Shown here one piece after another: positions 48,655-60,626 of a stretch of DNA of 64,000 bases. The notes under the pieces were generated by a model. It was not told the origin of the DNA, did no database searches, and worked only from the letters and a program-made list of their open reading frames with translations. The stretch covers positions 1,922,001 to 1,986,000 of the forward strand of contig JAUDYN010000004.1 in NCBI GenBank assembly GCA_030407005.1. The letters run 5' to 3'. The position numbers and the translations under genes are program-made. Origin of the DNA: Desarmillaria ectypa. Its lineage: Eukaryota > Basidiomycota > Agaricomycetes > Agaricales > Physalacriaceae. Within the stretch, counting starts at the first letter, position 1; each line of letters opens with the position of its first letter.

Positions 48655-51428
48655 ATGACGATGTACAAGCACCGTATACCATCGACGACCTCCTTTTCCG
48701 ACGACGATGCTGACGACGACCGCGGCAGGGCTGTCTATCTCGTCGACCATGATTCCCAGCCTATCGTTGTCTCTCCCGCCCAATGGTCAAAACGTCGTAC
48801 TAGGTCGACTGTTCTCCAGTCGCCTTCGCCTATGTCGAATCTTCCCGCTGAAATTCTTATCCATATATTCAAGCATCTTGTCTCTCCAAGAGACCTCTAT
48901 ACTTCTCTTCGGGTATGTCGAGCCTGGTGTGAATGCTCGGTTGAATTGCTTTGGCATAAACCCGGGTTCACCAGCTTCGAGACTCTCGAGAAGATGTCTA
49001 AGCTCCTTGGCGCACCAAATCAAACCTTTGCTTACTCCAGCTTTATCCGTCGCCTGAACTTCATTGCCCTTTCCAAAAACCTTAATGATGATGTTTTCGC
49101 TGCACTCGCCAAATGCGATCGTCTCGAAAGATTGACGCTTGTCAATTGCGTGCTCCTCACTTCCAACGTTCTCACACGCGTTCTACCATCCTTCCCCAAT
49201 CTCGTTGCCATTGACGTTAGCGACGTCATCAGTACCACCGACGAGGCCGTCATCGGTCTTGCTTCGTCGGCGAGGCGCTTACAGGGCATCAATCTCACCG
49301 GCTGCAAGAATGTTACCGACGCTGGCGTTTTGGCGCTTGCTGAAACTTGCCCCTTCCTTCGTCGTGTCAAGCTAAGCAACCTTGAGCTGCTCACTGATGC
49401 TTCTGTTTCTGCCCTCGCCAAGGCCTGCCCATTACTACTTGAAGTGGATCTCAACCACTGCAAACTGATCACGGATCTCTCCGTTCGGGACATTTGGATA
49501 TATTGTTCCCAAATGCGCGAAATGAAACTATCCCATTGCCCTGATCTCACAGATGCAGCTTTCCCAGCACCTCTCAAAGAGCAGGCCCTTCAGTCAGAAG
49601 TTCCCAACCCGTTTCCATCATCGGCTCCTATAAATTCGGACAAGTTGCCGCCACTCGACATCTCTCGTACATTCGAACATCTAAGAATGTTGGATTTGAC
49701 CGCATGTCCATCGATCACAGATGATGCGATTGAAGGAATCATCTCCCACGCCCCCAAGATCAGAAATCTTGTGCTTTCCAAATGCACTCTCTTGACCGAT
49801 AGATCAGTGGAGAACATATGCAGACTCGGGAGGCATTTGCACTATCTCCACTTAGGACATGCCGAAAAGATCACAGATCGATCTGTTCGGACATTGGCTA
49901 GGTCGTGCACACGCTTGAGATATGTCGATTTTGCAAGTACGTTCTCGACGTGGCTCTCCATTCGTATGTACTAACCCGCAACAGATTGCACGTTACTTAC
50001 GGATATGTCCGTCTTTGAACTATCAGCCCTACCCAAACTCCGTCGTGTCGGACTCGTCCGCGTCAATAATCTCACGGACGAGGCCATATACGCCTTGGCA
50101 GAGCGCCATGCTACCCTTGAACGCATCCACCTATCGTATTGTGACCAGATCTCAGTGATGGCGATACATTTCCTCCTTCAGAAGCTTCACAAGTTGACGC
50201 ACCTCAGTCTCACCGGTGTTCCTGCTTTCCGACAGCCTGAACTCCAAGCATTCTGTCGAGACCCTCCTTCAGTATGTATCTGATTCATTGTTCTATTTCT
50301 TTCCATTAAAGAGGCCTTTAATGTCAGGACTTCAACTCTAATCAACAGTCCGCGTTTTGTGTATTTTCTGGAAAGGGTGTATCCCAGCTGCGAGCGTTTC
50401 TAACTGAGCTGTTCGATCGTATCACCGAGATGAATGGTACTGATGATACAGAATACGAAGATGACGACGACGACGAACTCGAAGAAGAGTTGGAAGATGC
50501 CGGTGAAGAAGAAAGAGAAGATGTCGAGGAAGCTTATGACTCTCAGCCAGTGTTTCATGATATGCCTCCCCCTGTCACGCAGCCATCTATCCATCCCAAC
50601 TCTGCACCAGATGATGAATCCGCCGTTTTCTACTCACATCCCATTCACCCCGTTACATTTCCACCCACCACTACCTCGGAGGTCCCGTCTACCTCTTCAA
50701 ACCTGCAGGGCGCCACTGACCGTCTGAATAAGATCATGGCATCTTTGCCCAGCATTAATCCTAATGCTGGTCCTTCTCGCCGTCTACGCCAGTCTGGCAA
50801 CAGAACGATGGCAGATATGTTGCCCATTGTCGAAAATTCGACCTCACCACCACCTAGTGATGTCGCTTCAAATCTCAGTGGTGGTACTAACCAGTCTAAT
50901 GGTGCTGGTTTCTTCCGTACATACCAGGATGGGGTGCCCTCTCGTAACAGTGGTGTTTTGACACCGGATCTCAACTTTGCTGAGATTGGACATGGCCGTG
51001 GAGCGCAAACGGGCACGTCACAATACCCACTCAGACGAGGGCATGAGCACCTGCCTCATCATCGACCACCGCTCGTCGACGTTGACTTATTAATGGCGGC
51101 TACCCCTCTCAGGACTGAAGGGGACAGGGCAATGGTCCTTACGGATTCATCTAACTCATATCATACTCCTGGGCAATCTGCGCCGGACACTGGCGTCTCA
51201 TGGCCCTATCGTGAACCGCTATCCCCCGTCCCCTCGAACAAGGAGTCACCAGAGCCTATGCCGAGCACTAGTAATATCAGCGATGTGAGAGGAAGAAGCG
51301 TGAAGCGAAGCTTCAGAAATACTCTTAATGCTGCTGAGCATTATGCTACTTCATTCCTTTTCGGACGTTCACCAACCAGGAATCCACACGACGAGACTGG
51401 TGGGCCAAGTAATTCGAGGGGCCATTAG
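48655..51428 (+). CDS. GRR1: F-box/LRR protein, GRR1 homologue
   Basis: Substrate receptor of an SCF ubiquitin ligase, in yeast linking nutrient sensing and cell-cycle control. F-box at about residues 60-100: MSNLPAEILIHIFKHLVSPR, followed by CRAWCECSVELLWHKP. About a dozen leucine-rich repeats follow, each with the C...(I/L)TD pattern, for example GINLTGCKNVTDAGVLALAE, EVDLNHCKLITDLSVRDIWI, LDLTACPSITDDAIEGI, VLSKCTLLTDRSVENICRL and LVRVNNLTDEAIYALAERHA. After the repeats comes FSGKGVSQLRAFLTELFD, an acidic block (DDDDDELEEELEDAGEE) and a long Ser/Pro-rich tail ending SNSRGH. About 880 residues; one intron after AKHCTRLRYVDFA (about 49937-49983) and one at about 50274-50349. Confidence 0.92.
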
Positions 51429-51727
51429 TAGCCACCTACCATGATTTTTAGTTGTCGTTTTCTTTCGGTCGTAGTATATTCTATGTGCACCTATGTCTAG
51501 GTCTAGATTGATTTTTTTATACCGATTCGTTTCAAATTTTGACCGCATGTACTTGGTATGGGTTGTATATGTATAAGAAGAAGATATAATTTTGAGTTTT
51601 TTTGATTATCCTCCTGTACAAAATATCACGATCGATCAAGACTCGATTGTGACTCGGAGACAAACCGTCTTGCTTTCCTTCCAACACCAACACCATCGCC
51701 TTTTCCTTTTACATCTTTTACGCATAT

Positions 51728-54471
51728 ATGGCCGCATCGAAAACGGATCCCACATTGAATCCTCTGGTGTCGTTATTCAAGTCCTTGGGTCTGACTCAAG
51801 CCAAAGCTTTGGAGGCGGCCAAGTCGCCAAAAAGCGCCGCCGTGCTGCAGTACCTCATCGAGAAGTACTCCCTTGTTGGGCGAACGGACGAAAAACAAGC
51901 AAGTTTAGTTGTAGCACTGGCTGGACAGCTCGCTAAATCTGAGAAAGTCGGTGAGTCAGAGCGCAAATACATTATTGACAAGATCTTGGAGGGGGATTTG
52001 AAGTCTGTGGACCAAGTAACGGGTATGTACGATATCTACGCCACTATCTCGCTCAATATGTTTCAGTGGCGACCAAGTATGTCGAAGCACACCCCGTCCC
52101 AGTCAGCGAAGCGAAGTTTAATCAAGAGTGCGGCATTGGTCCGTCGAACGCGTTGCATGGACTCAAGTCGCCTCTCTGACATACTCTAGGTTTCAGTATT
52201 TCACCAGAAGACGTCTACGACAAGGTATCATCGTACATCAAGGACAATATTGTTACTGGATGGAACAGTCTTGGCTCGGTCATCTCTGCAATTCGTTCTA
52301 CCCCCGAACTGCGTTGGGCGACTCCAGTGGAGGTCAAGAACGCGGCAGAGAAGGTGTTCACCGAAACATTTGGTCCGAAGGACAACTCCAAAGGCAAAGG
52401 AAAGGTACTCATCCATCTGGCTTTCGGTTGCCCCTTATCTATTTGTCGATAACATCAGGATTCTAAGAAGGAGGCCCTGAAAGCCAAGGCTGCTGTCACC
52501 CTCGCCGTTGAACCCTCTGCTCCGAAGAAGACCGTATTTGAAGAAGGCATCCTAGGGAACCTACACAAACCCGGTGAAAACCCCCAAGTTGCGCCTCACC
52601 TTCGTGATGTCCATCTAGCTGCCACTGGCGGTAACGTGTGGACACGATTCCCTCCTGAACCCAATGGCTATCTTCACATCGGCCACTCGAAGGCCATCTT
52701 CGTCAATTTTGGATATGCCGCACACCATGGTGGAAAGTGTTATCTCCGTTACGATGACACGAATCCAGAGGCAGAGGAAGTTCGTTATGTGGAAAGTATA
52801 TTGGAGATCATTCGGTGGCTGGGATACGAGCCGTGGAAGATAACCTATTCGAGTGATTATTTCACTGAATTATATGACTTGGCCGTCGAACTCATTAAAC
52901 GGGACAAGGCTTATGTTTGCCATTGCTCTCGTGAGTTAATTTCACAGAACTTACGCCGATGTACTAATCATGTTCTCTCAGAGGACGAAATCAAAGCCGA
53001 TCGTGGTGGCGGACATGGACAGCCCAAACCATGCATCCATCGCGATCGCCCCATCGATGAGTCGCTTGTGGAATTCGAGAATATGAAGGACGGAAAGTAC
53101 AAACCTAAAGAAGCCAACCTGCGCATGAAGCAGGATCTAAATGATGGTAACCCTCAGATGTGGGACCTTACGGCGTATCGTGTGCTCGAGAAAGAGCACC
53201 ATCGTACACACGATAAATGGAAGATATATCCCACATATGATTATACGCACTGCTTGGTCGATAGTTTCGAGAATATCTCGTAAGAATATTCCTCTGGATA
53301 CTTCGTTTTTCTAACATTATCCTCTAGACATTCCCTCTGTACGACAGAATTTGTCGCCTCTCGCCAGTCATATGAATGGCTCTGCGACGCCCTGGAAGTC
53401 TATAAGCCCAGGCAATCCGAATACGGTAGATTGAATATAGAGGGTACGGTCATGTCCAAACGGAAGATCCTTGCCCTCGTAAACGAGGGATTCGTGAACG
53501 GTTGGGATGATCCGCGTCTCTACACCCTCATTGCACTAAGGAGGCGCGGTGTACCACCCGGCGCAATCATTTCCTTCGTCAGCGGACTAGGCGTTTCGAC
53601 CGCTTCATCGAACATCGAAATAGCTCGCTTCGAACAAACCGTGAGGCAATACCTCGAAAACACCGCACCTCGCCTCCTGATGGTGATGAACCCCCTCAAG
53701 GTCACCATCGAGAACGTGCCTGAAGATTCAGTAATAATCGTCGAAAAACCTCTGCATCCCAAAGTTCCAGAACTGGGAACATGCCAGATTCCTTTCACGC
53801 GTACCATATACATTGACGCAGAGGATTTCCGGCTGGATGATTCCAAGGACTACTTCCGGCTTGCACCTGGAAAGACTGTCGGCCTTTTCCAAGCTCCTTA
53901 CCCAGTTACTTGTACATCGTACAAGACCGATCCCATTTCTGGGAAGGTTGTGGAGTTGATCTGCCATCTGGAAAACACAGGAGCTGCTAAGAAGCCCAAA
54001 GCCTTCATCCAGTGGGTGGCAGAGCATGCACCTTCAGGAAGTCCTGTCATTGTAGACGAAACGAGAATTTTCAACCGTCTGTTCAAGAGCGACAATCCTC
54101 CGTCTGACTTCAGGTCCGATATAAATCCCAATAGCTTGGAGGTCGTCAAAGGAGCTATGCTTGAGGTGGGCTTCCTGCCGTTGGCAAGGCGTGCCATGGA
54201 AGAAGCAAAGAGGGAAAGCAAGACTAGAACAGAGGCTGCTTTGAAAAATTCCGCACCCTCCGCAGCCGACGACGATACACCGCATGCCACCAGCGGCCAG
54301 CTTGTAGGCAATGAGTGTGTTCGGTTCCAAGGCCTTCGAGTTGGGTACTTTGCTCTGGACAAGGACACACGTCTCGCCTGCTTGGACGGAGGTGCCGAGG
54401 TGAAGCAGCAAGGGGATTACCTGGTTCTCAACCGTATTGTTAGCTTGAAGGAAGATTCGGGGAAGTCATGA
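51728..54471 (+). CDS. GLN4: Glutaminyl-tRNA synthetase, cytosolic
   Basis: Class I aminoacyl-tRNA synthetase that charges tRNA-Gln. Eukaryote-type N-terminal appendix (residues 1 to about 210: [31 protein letters not shown]). The catalytic core has [20 protein letters not shown] (HIGH), [44 protein letters not shown] and the KMSKS-like [13 protein letters not shown]. The anticodon-binding beta barrels follow: [54 protein letters not shown], and the end [16 protein letters not shown] with [14 protein letters not shown]. Five short introns, all with GT-AG ends. About 830 residues. Clear assignment; all signatures intact. Confidence 0.95.
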
Positions 54472-54810
54472 ATGCGTTTGTATGTTTCACATAGAATGTG
54501 TTGTATCCGTGTACTTTAGAGAGTTGAGATGTCATATAGACACTAGCATGAAGATAAGCTAAAGGTTTCAACTGCGGGACCGGATCGATATGTCGATGAG
54601 ACCGGCCGATGTGACTCTTCGCAATAAGAGGGCCACTGATACAAGGAAGGTCCGAACACGACACAGTTTTCGACAGTTTTTCTGAGATAATGGGGTGTGG
54701 CTTGTCACAGGCGATCAAAACAGCGAGCTGGTGCTTCCACGATGCCTTGACCTTTACAAAATCATTGAAGTGCCAGTTTCGTGTGATACACATTGAAAGC
54801 TTCCGCGCTA

Positions 54811-55436
54811 TTATACAGTCCTCCGGTCCGTCATGGTTCGTACGATGCAACCCAATCCGGCAACCTCGGTAAGCTGCAAAAGCATTAGCTTGCTAACAGG
54901 ATATCTCAGCTTTGATGGTTACCTTCTCGTGCCAGTCAAGTAGTACACTTCCACTGACATCACCTCCGAGCGTAGCCATGCCTTTGTATAGGTACTTCAT
55001 CAAGGTATCCTGCTCTTCCTGTGAGAGTGCTTTGAGGACGTTGGGAATATCTGTGGACTTGGTGGAACTTAGGATAGTCAGGACAGTCTGCAGGGTGACG
55101 ACCTGAACCGTTGGTGCTGTTATTAGTTCAAACATATTTGCATTTGCATCGATACATTACCTTGGCATCGTCAAAAGTGGGACCATACGGTGCATTCTCT
55201 AGAACAATGGATAAGGCGCCAGCTATGTCACTCCTGTCTGACCTAGTCAGGGACAGAAACTGAGAAATTATGCAGTGAACGCACTTGGACAGAGCGCTCC
55301 TGACAGCTACTTGCCGCTGCTTTGCTTCATCAAGAACCTGAGATGGTTCTCTGGGGTCTGCATCATACAATTCCTCTTCATGCAGAACGTCTTCATCGTA
55401 AACATCGATATCTATTTTGCGAAACGCGCCGTCCAT
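54811..55436 (-). CDS. ARPC5: Arp2/3 complex subunit 5 (p16-Arc)
   Basis: ARPC5 is one of the seven subunits of the Arp2/3 complex, which nucleates branched actin at endocytic patches. About 150 residues over four exons: MDGAFRKIDIDVYDEDVLHE, EELYDADPREPSQVLDEAKQ, RQVAVRSALSK, GDIAGALSIVLENAPYGP-like (intron between), TVLTILSSTKSTDIPNVLKA, LSQEEQDTLMKYLYKGMATL and GGDVSGSVLLDWHEK. The last intron has donor GTAACC and leads to LTEVAGLGCIVRTMTDRRTV at the stop. The full family length and both ends are present. Divergent from the F-box/WD40 gene with 119 bp between starts. Confidence 0.93.
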
Positions 55437-55555
55437 TGGTAGAAGGATGAAGAGAGTATTTGTACGTATTTATCAACGACTCATCTTCACTCCATCGTCG
55501 ACAAGAGCGCCCTGCCTGCGCTCTACCCTCTTAGAAGTCACTTAGCCGTCGTTTT

Positions 55556-57981
55556 ATGCCCAATAGCTCTGTCAAGGAATACCAGAACGGCTTTCTGTAT
55601 CAGCATAACTCTTCTGACGCTTCTTTAACACGCAATCATGGACTCGACATTCCCTCCGAGAATCTCACACATATCACCGCTTATCTCGATCCTCATTCTC
55701 TGCTTTCCCTGTCTCGCGTCAGCACCAAGCTCTATGCTCACGTAAAGGAAGAGCATACATGGCGTACCGCGTTTGCTTTGAATTTCCTAGGTATTGGCCC
55801 TGAGGGCGATCTCAGCGATTTCAAGGGTCGACTTCTACGGAGGTCCGAGTTGAGCTGGAGACGGGAGTACATTGTGCGCTATAGCTTGCGACGGTAATCA
55901 TTTTGCCATGTTTCACTCTACTTCTTGGCTCATAAGTCGTACCAGACGATGGGAACGCTCCCGGACAGCGACAATCGTTCATAATCCTGTCCTTTCACCG
56001 ATAACGAAGATACACCTTCTGTCATCCAATGCGCTACTGTCATCATCTTTAAAGTACGGCATTGTCGCTCGTTCGGTGCCTTTAACAGGGAAAATTCTAC
56101 GAGGATTCCTCTCCCCCTCTCCCTCCGGGACAGGGTTAGGCATGGGCAATCCCAATGTCGAGTTCTCACCTCATGTGTCAGCATGCGACATCACTTCAGA
56201 TGGTGGAACCGCCAAGATTGTCTGGGGGTTCAGAAGTGGAGAAGTCGCCGTGATGACAGCCTCCAGAGTGATGGACATGGGGACGAGGTCAGCAGCGAAA
56301 CTGGTAAGATGCCCCGTCGAAGATGAGCACGACGGGCAGGTTGCTGATGTCGTATGGGACGATCTTGCTGGAGTTGTCGTCAGCGCTAGCAAAGACGGCA
56401 TGGTTAAAGTGTGGGAGACCAAAAAAGTCCACTGCGTCTGGAGTTCGACCGTGAAGGTCGGAGTACTTGACCCGTGCGTGAAGGTGGTTTCCAGGCTCTC
56501 AAAAGGATGTATACTAGCAGGCTTCCAGAGTGGCGACATTGTCGTCTGGACCGGATATGAACGCGACGGTACCGTTGTAAATGACGTACACGAAGCAAGG
56601 ATTCCTTGCCCCGTCGAAATGGCATCCCCAACTATCTCAGGTATTCATGTTGACGCAAGTGACCCGCAGGCTATTGCTTTGCTGGTTACGTATGAAGCGC
56701 AACCCTACTTCTATCGTATCTCACTCGCCTCTACTCTGGAAGTCGCCAAATACGGCGACTCTTCGTGTGGTGTCATTACCGCTTTATTTTCCTCATTCAC
56801 GTCAAAGTCCGACGAGTCTAGCCTTGTTGTTGTCGGTGATATTTTGGGGTGGATTGGTGTTTATGACTGGAATTCTCCGTCTCGTCAACCTGTCAAGAGA
56901 TTTGAGGCACACAGTGACGGATCCGCCGTAACAGCCTTAGCCTGGAATGGAGTTACGCTCGTTGTTGGATCCGCGAGGGGACAGGTCGATGTTTTCGATG
57001 CCTATACCTTCGAGCGTCTGAGGACATTTTTGGCCCCAGTCAGTCGTCGAGGGGAACAAAGTGCGATCATTCAGGATATTCTAGTCAGTCCCGAAAAAGA
57101 CGTCCTCATTGTCAGTCTGGGTGATAGAGTTATGGCCTGGAAGGCTGGTTTTGTTCCGAGAAACGGAGGTGGAGGCGTGCGGGTCAGGAATACGACTGGA
57201 AAAAAGAGATCTAAGGGCGTGGCCAGCTCCAAGGGACACGGTAAGTTGCCTCGGTGTAATTGTCTTGTGTTCGGTTGCTTGATCTTGCCTCGTAGCACAA
57301 CTCGATCTGAAAGCCAGCGTATCTGAATCGCTTGCGCTCCTTAAGCAGGAACAGGAACGAGCTCGGCAAGCTCACAACAGAGAACGCAAGCAGAGAGAGA
57401 ACCTGGAAAACTTGGGTCTAAGCGAAGTTGAGGCTGTCGAGTATCTGCTCATGTTAAGCCGAGACGAGCAAGCAGAAAAGGAGAGGGGGACAATGGATAT
57501 TTCTTCCGCCCGAGTGGAAGAAGGTGTGTTTGAATGGGACGTGGATGATAATCCGCGTCCCGGTCCATTGGCCATTGCTCGTCGCCAATCTGCGACTCCC
57601 TCGTCACCATCTGATCAGAACGCACAACTTTCCCGGACACGCGCAGAAGGACAGACCGAAACTGGTTCTCCTAAAGACCAGCGATCACCTACTCTGTCCT
57701 CTTTGTCGTCCGAGAAAGATTTCCTCTCCGTTAGCAAATCTGGAAGTGCCTCAAGCAGTGTGGGATCTACTTCGGTTTGGGATAACGGGAGTCCAAAACG
57801 GCGACTGGCCAATAGTCCTTGGGGTTCTCCGCGTGCTGAGATATCAGCTGTTACCACGCTGCCGATAGCAAATGCTTTGGGTTCATCCTCGAGCTTGTAT
57901 AATCGGCGACAACAGCAGGAAGAGGAGGATTTGAGGCTTGCTATCCAACTCAGCCTTGAGGAAGTGAGCAGGAACATCTAA
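55556..57981 (+). CDS. F-box / WD40 protein with C-terminal ubiquitin-interacting motif
   Basis: Probable SCF substrate receptor of about 730 residues. The F-box lies at about residues 35-80 (LDIPSENLTHITAYLDPHSL, LSLSRVSTKLYAHVKEEHTW). WD40-like repeats fill the middle (VADVVWDDLAGVVVSASKDG, MVKVWETKKVHCVW, GCILAGFQSGDIVVWTGYE, VTALAWNGVTLVVGSARGQV and DVFDAYTFERLRTFLA). A coiled region (LALLKQEQERARQAHNRERK) and a Ser-rich stretch precede a strong UIM, EEEDLRLAIQLSLEEVSR, at the very end. The combination of F-box, WD40 and UIM is that of yeast Ufo1 and perhaps fission yeast Pof10. Two introns, one after RYSLRR, one at about 57241-57295. The orthology is inference. Confidence 0.85.
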
Positions 57982-58232
57982 GCAATGATATTTACAATAC
58001 TTTTCTATGTTGAGTCTATGTTTAAGATAGAGTATGCAAATACGATGAGATGAGATTACGTTGCTGCAGACTTTTATTCCGAGGGTCTGCAACTTGTCCA
58101 AGCTGTATACTTTTGATAATCTGGGGTTCGATGGGACCAATATTGGTGATCTGTTGAGCGAAATTCCCGATCGTCATGACATCATGTCACCGATATCATC
58201 ACCGAGATAACCGGTTCTTCCGGCAATCACGT

Positions 58233-59887
58233 ATGCCTTTTTTTCTTTCTGACTGTCATGATCTCTACTCTGTCGGCGCAACGACCTTTGTAACTCCCGT
58301 GAGGCCATCTCGTATATACGGCTCTGCAAGATTACCCAATGGACAGCCCGCTCTTGTCCTAGACGAAGTTGTGTTTACAGCGTACTATCCCGCTAACAGG
58401 GCTGATAAATCGTGGAAATCGAGACGCGGAATTGACTGGTTAAACAGACCTCTGAATGAGACTTGGCATGGTTTTGTCAATTTTGCACGTGGGTCTCTAT
58501 ACAAACCTGATTTATGCCACACACTCATCTCTATACAGCAAGTTTCCCGTCATGGCTTCTGTGGCCTTTTGTGTACTTGTATGGAGCATTTATCAAGGTA
58601 ATAGGGTGATAGTGTTATCATGACGCAGTGCTCAATGTTAGAAAAAAGGTACCTGTGTATCACAATGCTCCACTCCTTCGAACGAAGCAGTGGCCCTTGG
58701 TCATCTTTTCTCATGGACTCGGAGGTAGCCGTACCGCTTATAGGTAATGATCAATCTTCATAGTCCTGGCACTTGATTATCCTATTTTTTTAGCCAGATA
58801 TGCTCGCGGATAGCGGCTTCAGGGCGTGTCGTCCTAGCCATTGAACATCGAGATGGTACAGCGCCTGCTTGCGTCACTAGAGAATGGAGTACCGATGATA
58901 CCCGTACACCAAGAGTAGTAAGATATTTGCAAGAGAAAGATGTCCGGTGAGTCGTATAACAAAACACTGAAGTCTTGACGTCTTGAACTTTAAAGATGGG
59001 AACAGGAACCCCCGTCCGATTCTCTGTACCCTCTCAGGAAGGATCAGCTGACATTCCGGAAACATGAAGTATACCTTGCCCACTCCGTCTTCTCTTCGCT
59101 CGTACGGAAAGATGAGAATTTGCTGCTGGAAACTCTTGACGGGTCTGCTATAGACTGGGACAGTTGGTCGGTCCACGAAGAGGCAGAAACGGTACAGTGC
59201 ATCGAAAACATCACCCTGGCTGGACATTCATTTGGAGGCTGCACTATAGTAAGCAGAGTTACGATCCCTTTTTACGTACATTTAGATTGATCATACATAA
59301 CAGTTCTATGTTCTATCCACGGAACATCCTGAGTGGGCTGCTTCAATATCAGTTACGAATGCGCTGATCTTCGACCCATGGCTAGATCCTCTGCCCTTGC
59401 CATCTCCTGGGCGTCTCAGTGAAGATACTAAATCGTCGGAAGTTACATGTTTCGAGGAAGCAATGAAACATAAAATCTCGCTCCCCATGCTTTTAGTCAT
59501 TAATTCAGAGAAATTCACTCTTTGGAAGGAACACTTCGGACGTCTGGAGAACATCGTGAGGTTCTGGGGTGCTGATGGAAGCTTATTGACGTTAGGTACG
59601 TCCAGCATCCCTCATATTCCTTTAAGACTATTTATAATTCTCGAGTACGCGCCCGACATGAGTCGTTTTCTGATTTCCCTCTCTTGCCCTGGATTCGGGA
59701 TAAGACCAGCCTTGGATTCATGAATATTATCGCACGGCTCTCTAATGCGTTTTTGGACAATCAATTGAACGAAACCCTGAACGCCGAGCTAACGTCAAAA
59801 ATGGAAATTGAGATCGTTGGGAGCTGGAAAGATGGACAACCGAAGAGACAGATAAAGGGAGGTCCCGGTAACATTGTCGTACATTGA
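58233..59887 (+). CDS. Platelet-activating-factor acetylhydrolase family esterase
   Basis: Serine esterase of the PAF-AH group (intracellular group II or plasma type), which cuts short or oxidised acyl chains from phospholipids. The N-terminal part reads DCHDLYSVGATTFVTPVRPS, VVFTAYYPANRADKS and, after two introns, FPSWLLWPFVYLYGAFIK, a family motif. The core has PLVIFSHGLGGSRTAYS, the nucleophile in NITLAGHSFGGCTI (GxSxG), the acid in ALIFDPWLDPLPLPSPG, and the His in RARHESFSDFPLLPW, which appears only after the last intron is removed. The C terminus is short, ending GNIVVH, about 400-430 residues. All three catalytic residues are present. Intracellular location is inferred from the lack of a signal peptide. 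Confidence 0.85.
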
Positions 59888-60626
59888 GTGTGTGTCATTT
59901 TGCGAATTGAGCATTGATAAGTCTTCCCCCAAGATTCACGTCTTTCACACGAACTACCCGCCTAACAGTCATTGATCACTCACCAAGAGATTAGTTTTGA
60001 TGGATAATGGATGCAATGACGCTTGGCGGTCAAACTTGCAATCTAAATGTCATCCGGTTGGATTTACTCTTCCTAGCCCTGTGGGACTTCGACCACACTA
60101 AAGCTCGCTTAAGCAGCTTCCATAACAGCACCTTTCATTTCGGACACCCTCGGCTGATACACTTGCACCCAGTTTTGGAAATTCTGCCTCGTGTGTACCG
60201 CAACAACTTCCTCATGTGGTATGTTCGCAAACCGATTATGAAAGAAACCTGCACGGAACCAATCTTCGGACTCCGGGTCGTAGCAAGTGCAAAAGTAATT
60301 CGTGAAGATAGCTATGTATGGCACGTCTGCAGTAAGGGTTAGGCTAGTATAAATTCAGCATGGATGGGCACAGTATCACCCCCATCAGTGGTCCCCACAT
60401 TACTGTTTCTCGTATTCAGCCCTATCTATCACTATAGCCCTTTCCTCTTCGAAGGGATGTCATTGCCTACCAATGTGCGTATCAGTGACATCCGTGACTG
60501 TCTATGCGGCTGACCTTTTTTGTTGTACCTTTCGCTTACTTTGATGCTAAATTCATTCACGTGTGGTAACTGAATCTCTTCTCCATACTGCTACAACTAT
60601 GCTCTCATCTGGACACTTGCGACTGC
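59888..60626. other. Intergenic interval with possible short minus-strand gene end
   Basis: 739 bp. It contains the forkhead gene promoter and the esterase 3' end. The minus-strand frame at 60109-60324 is described separately. A GGGTTAGG-like stretch lies near 60335-60343. Nothing else is seen. Confidence 0.35.
60109..60324 (-). CDS. Possible small protein or last exon, unknown
   Basis: Open frame of 71 codons with protein-like composition: MPYIAIFTNYFCTCYDPESE, then DWFRAGFFHNRFANIPHEEV, TRQNFQNWVQVYQPRVSE. A sequence resembling a 3' splice site (TTACTGCAG) lies just upstream of its first Met on the minus strand, so it could be the last exon of a small gene. No family recognised and no convincing upstream exon found. 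It overlaps a plus-strand open frame of similar length that looks less like protein. Confidence 0.25.
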   Translation of the reverse strand: MPYIAIFTNYFCTCYDPESEDWFRAGFFHNRFANIPHEEVVAVHTRQNFQNWVQVYQPRVSEMKGAVMEAA

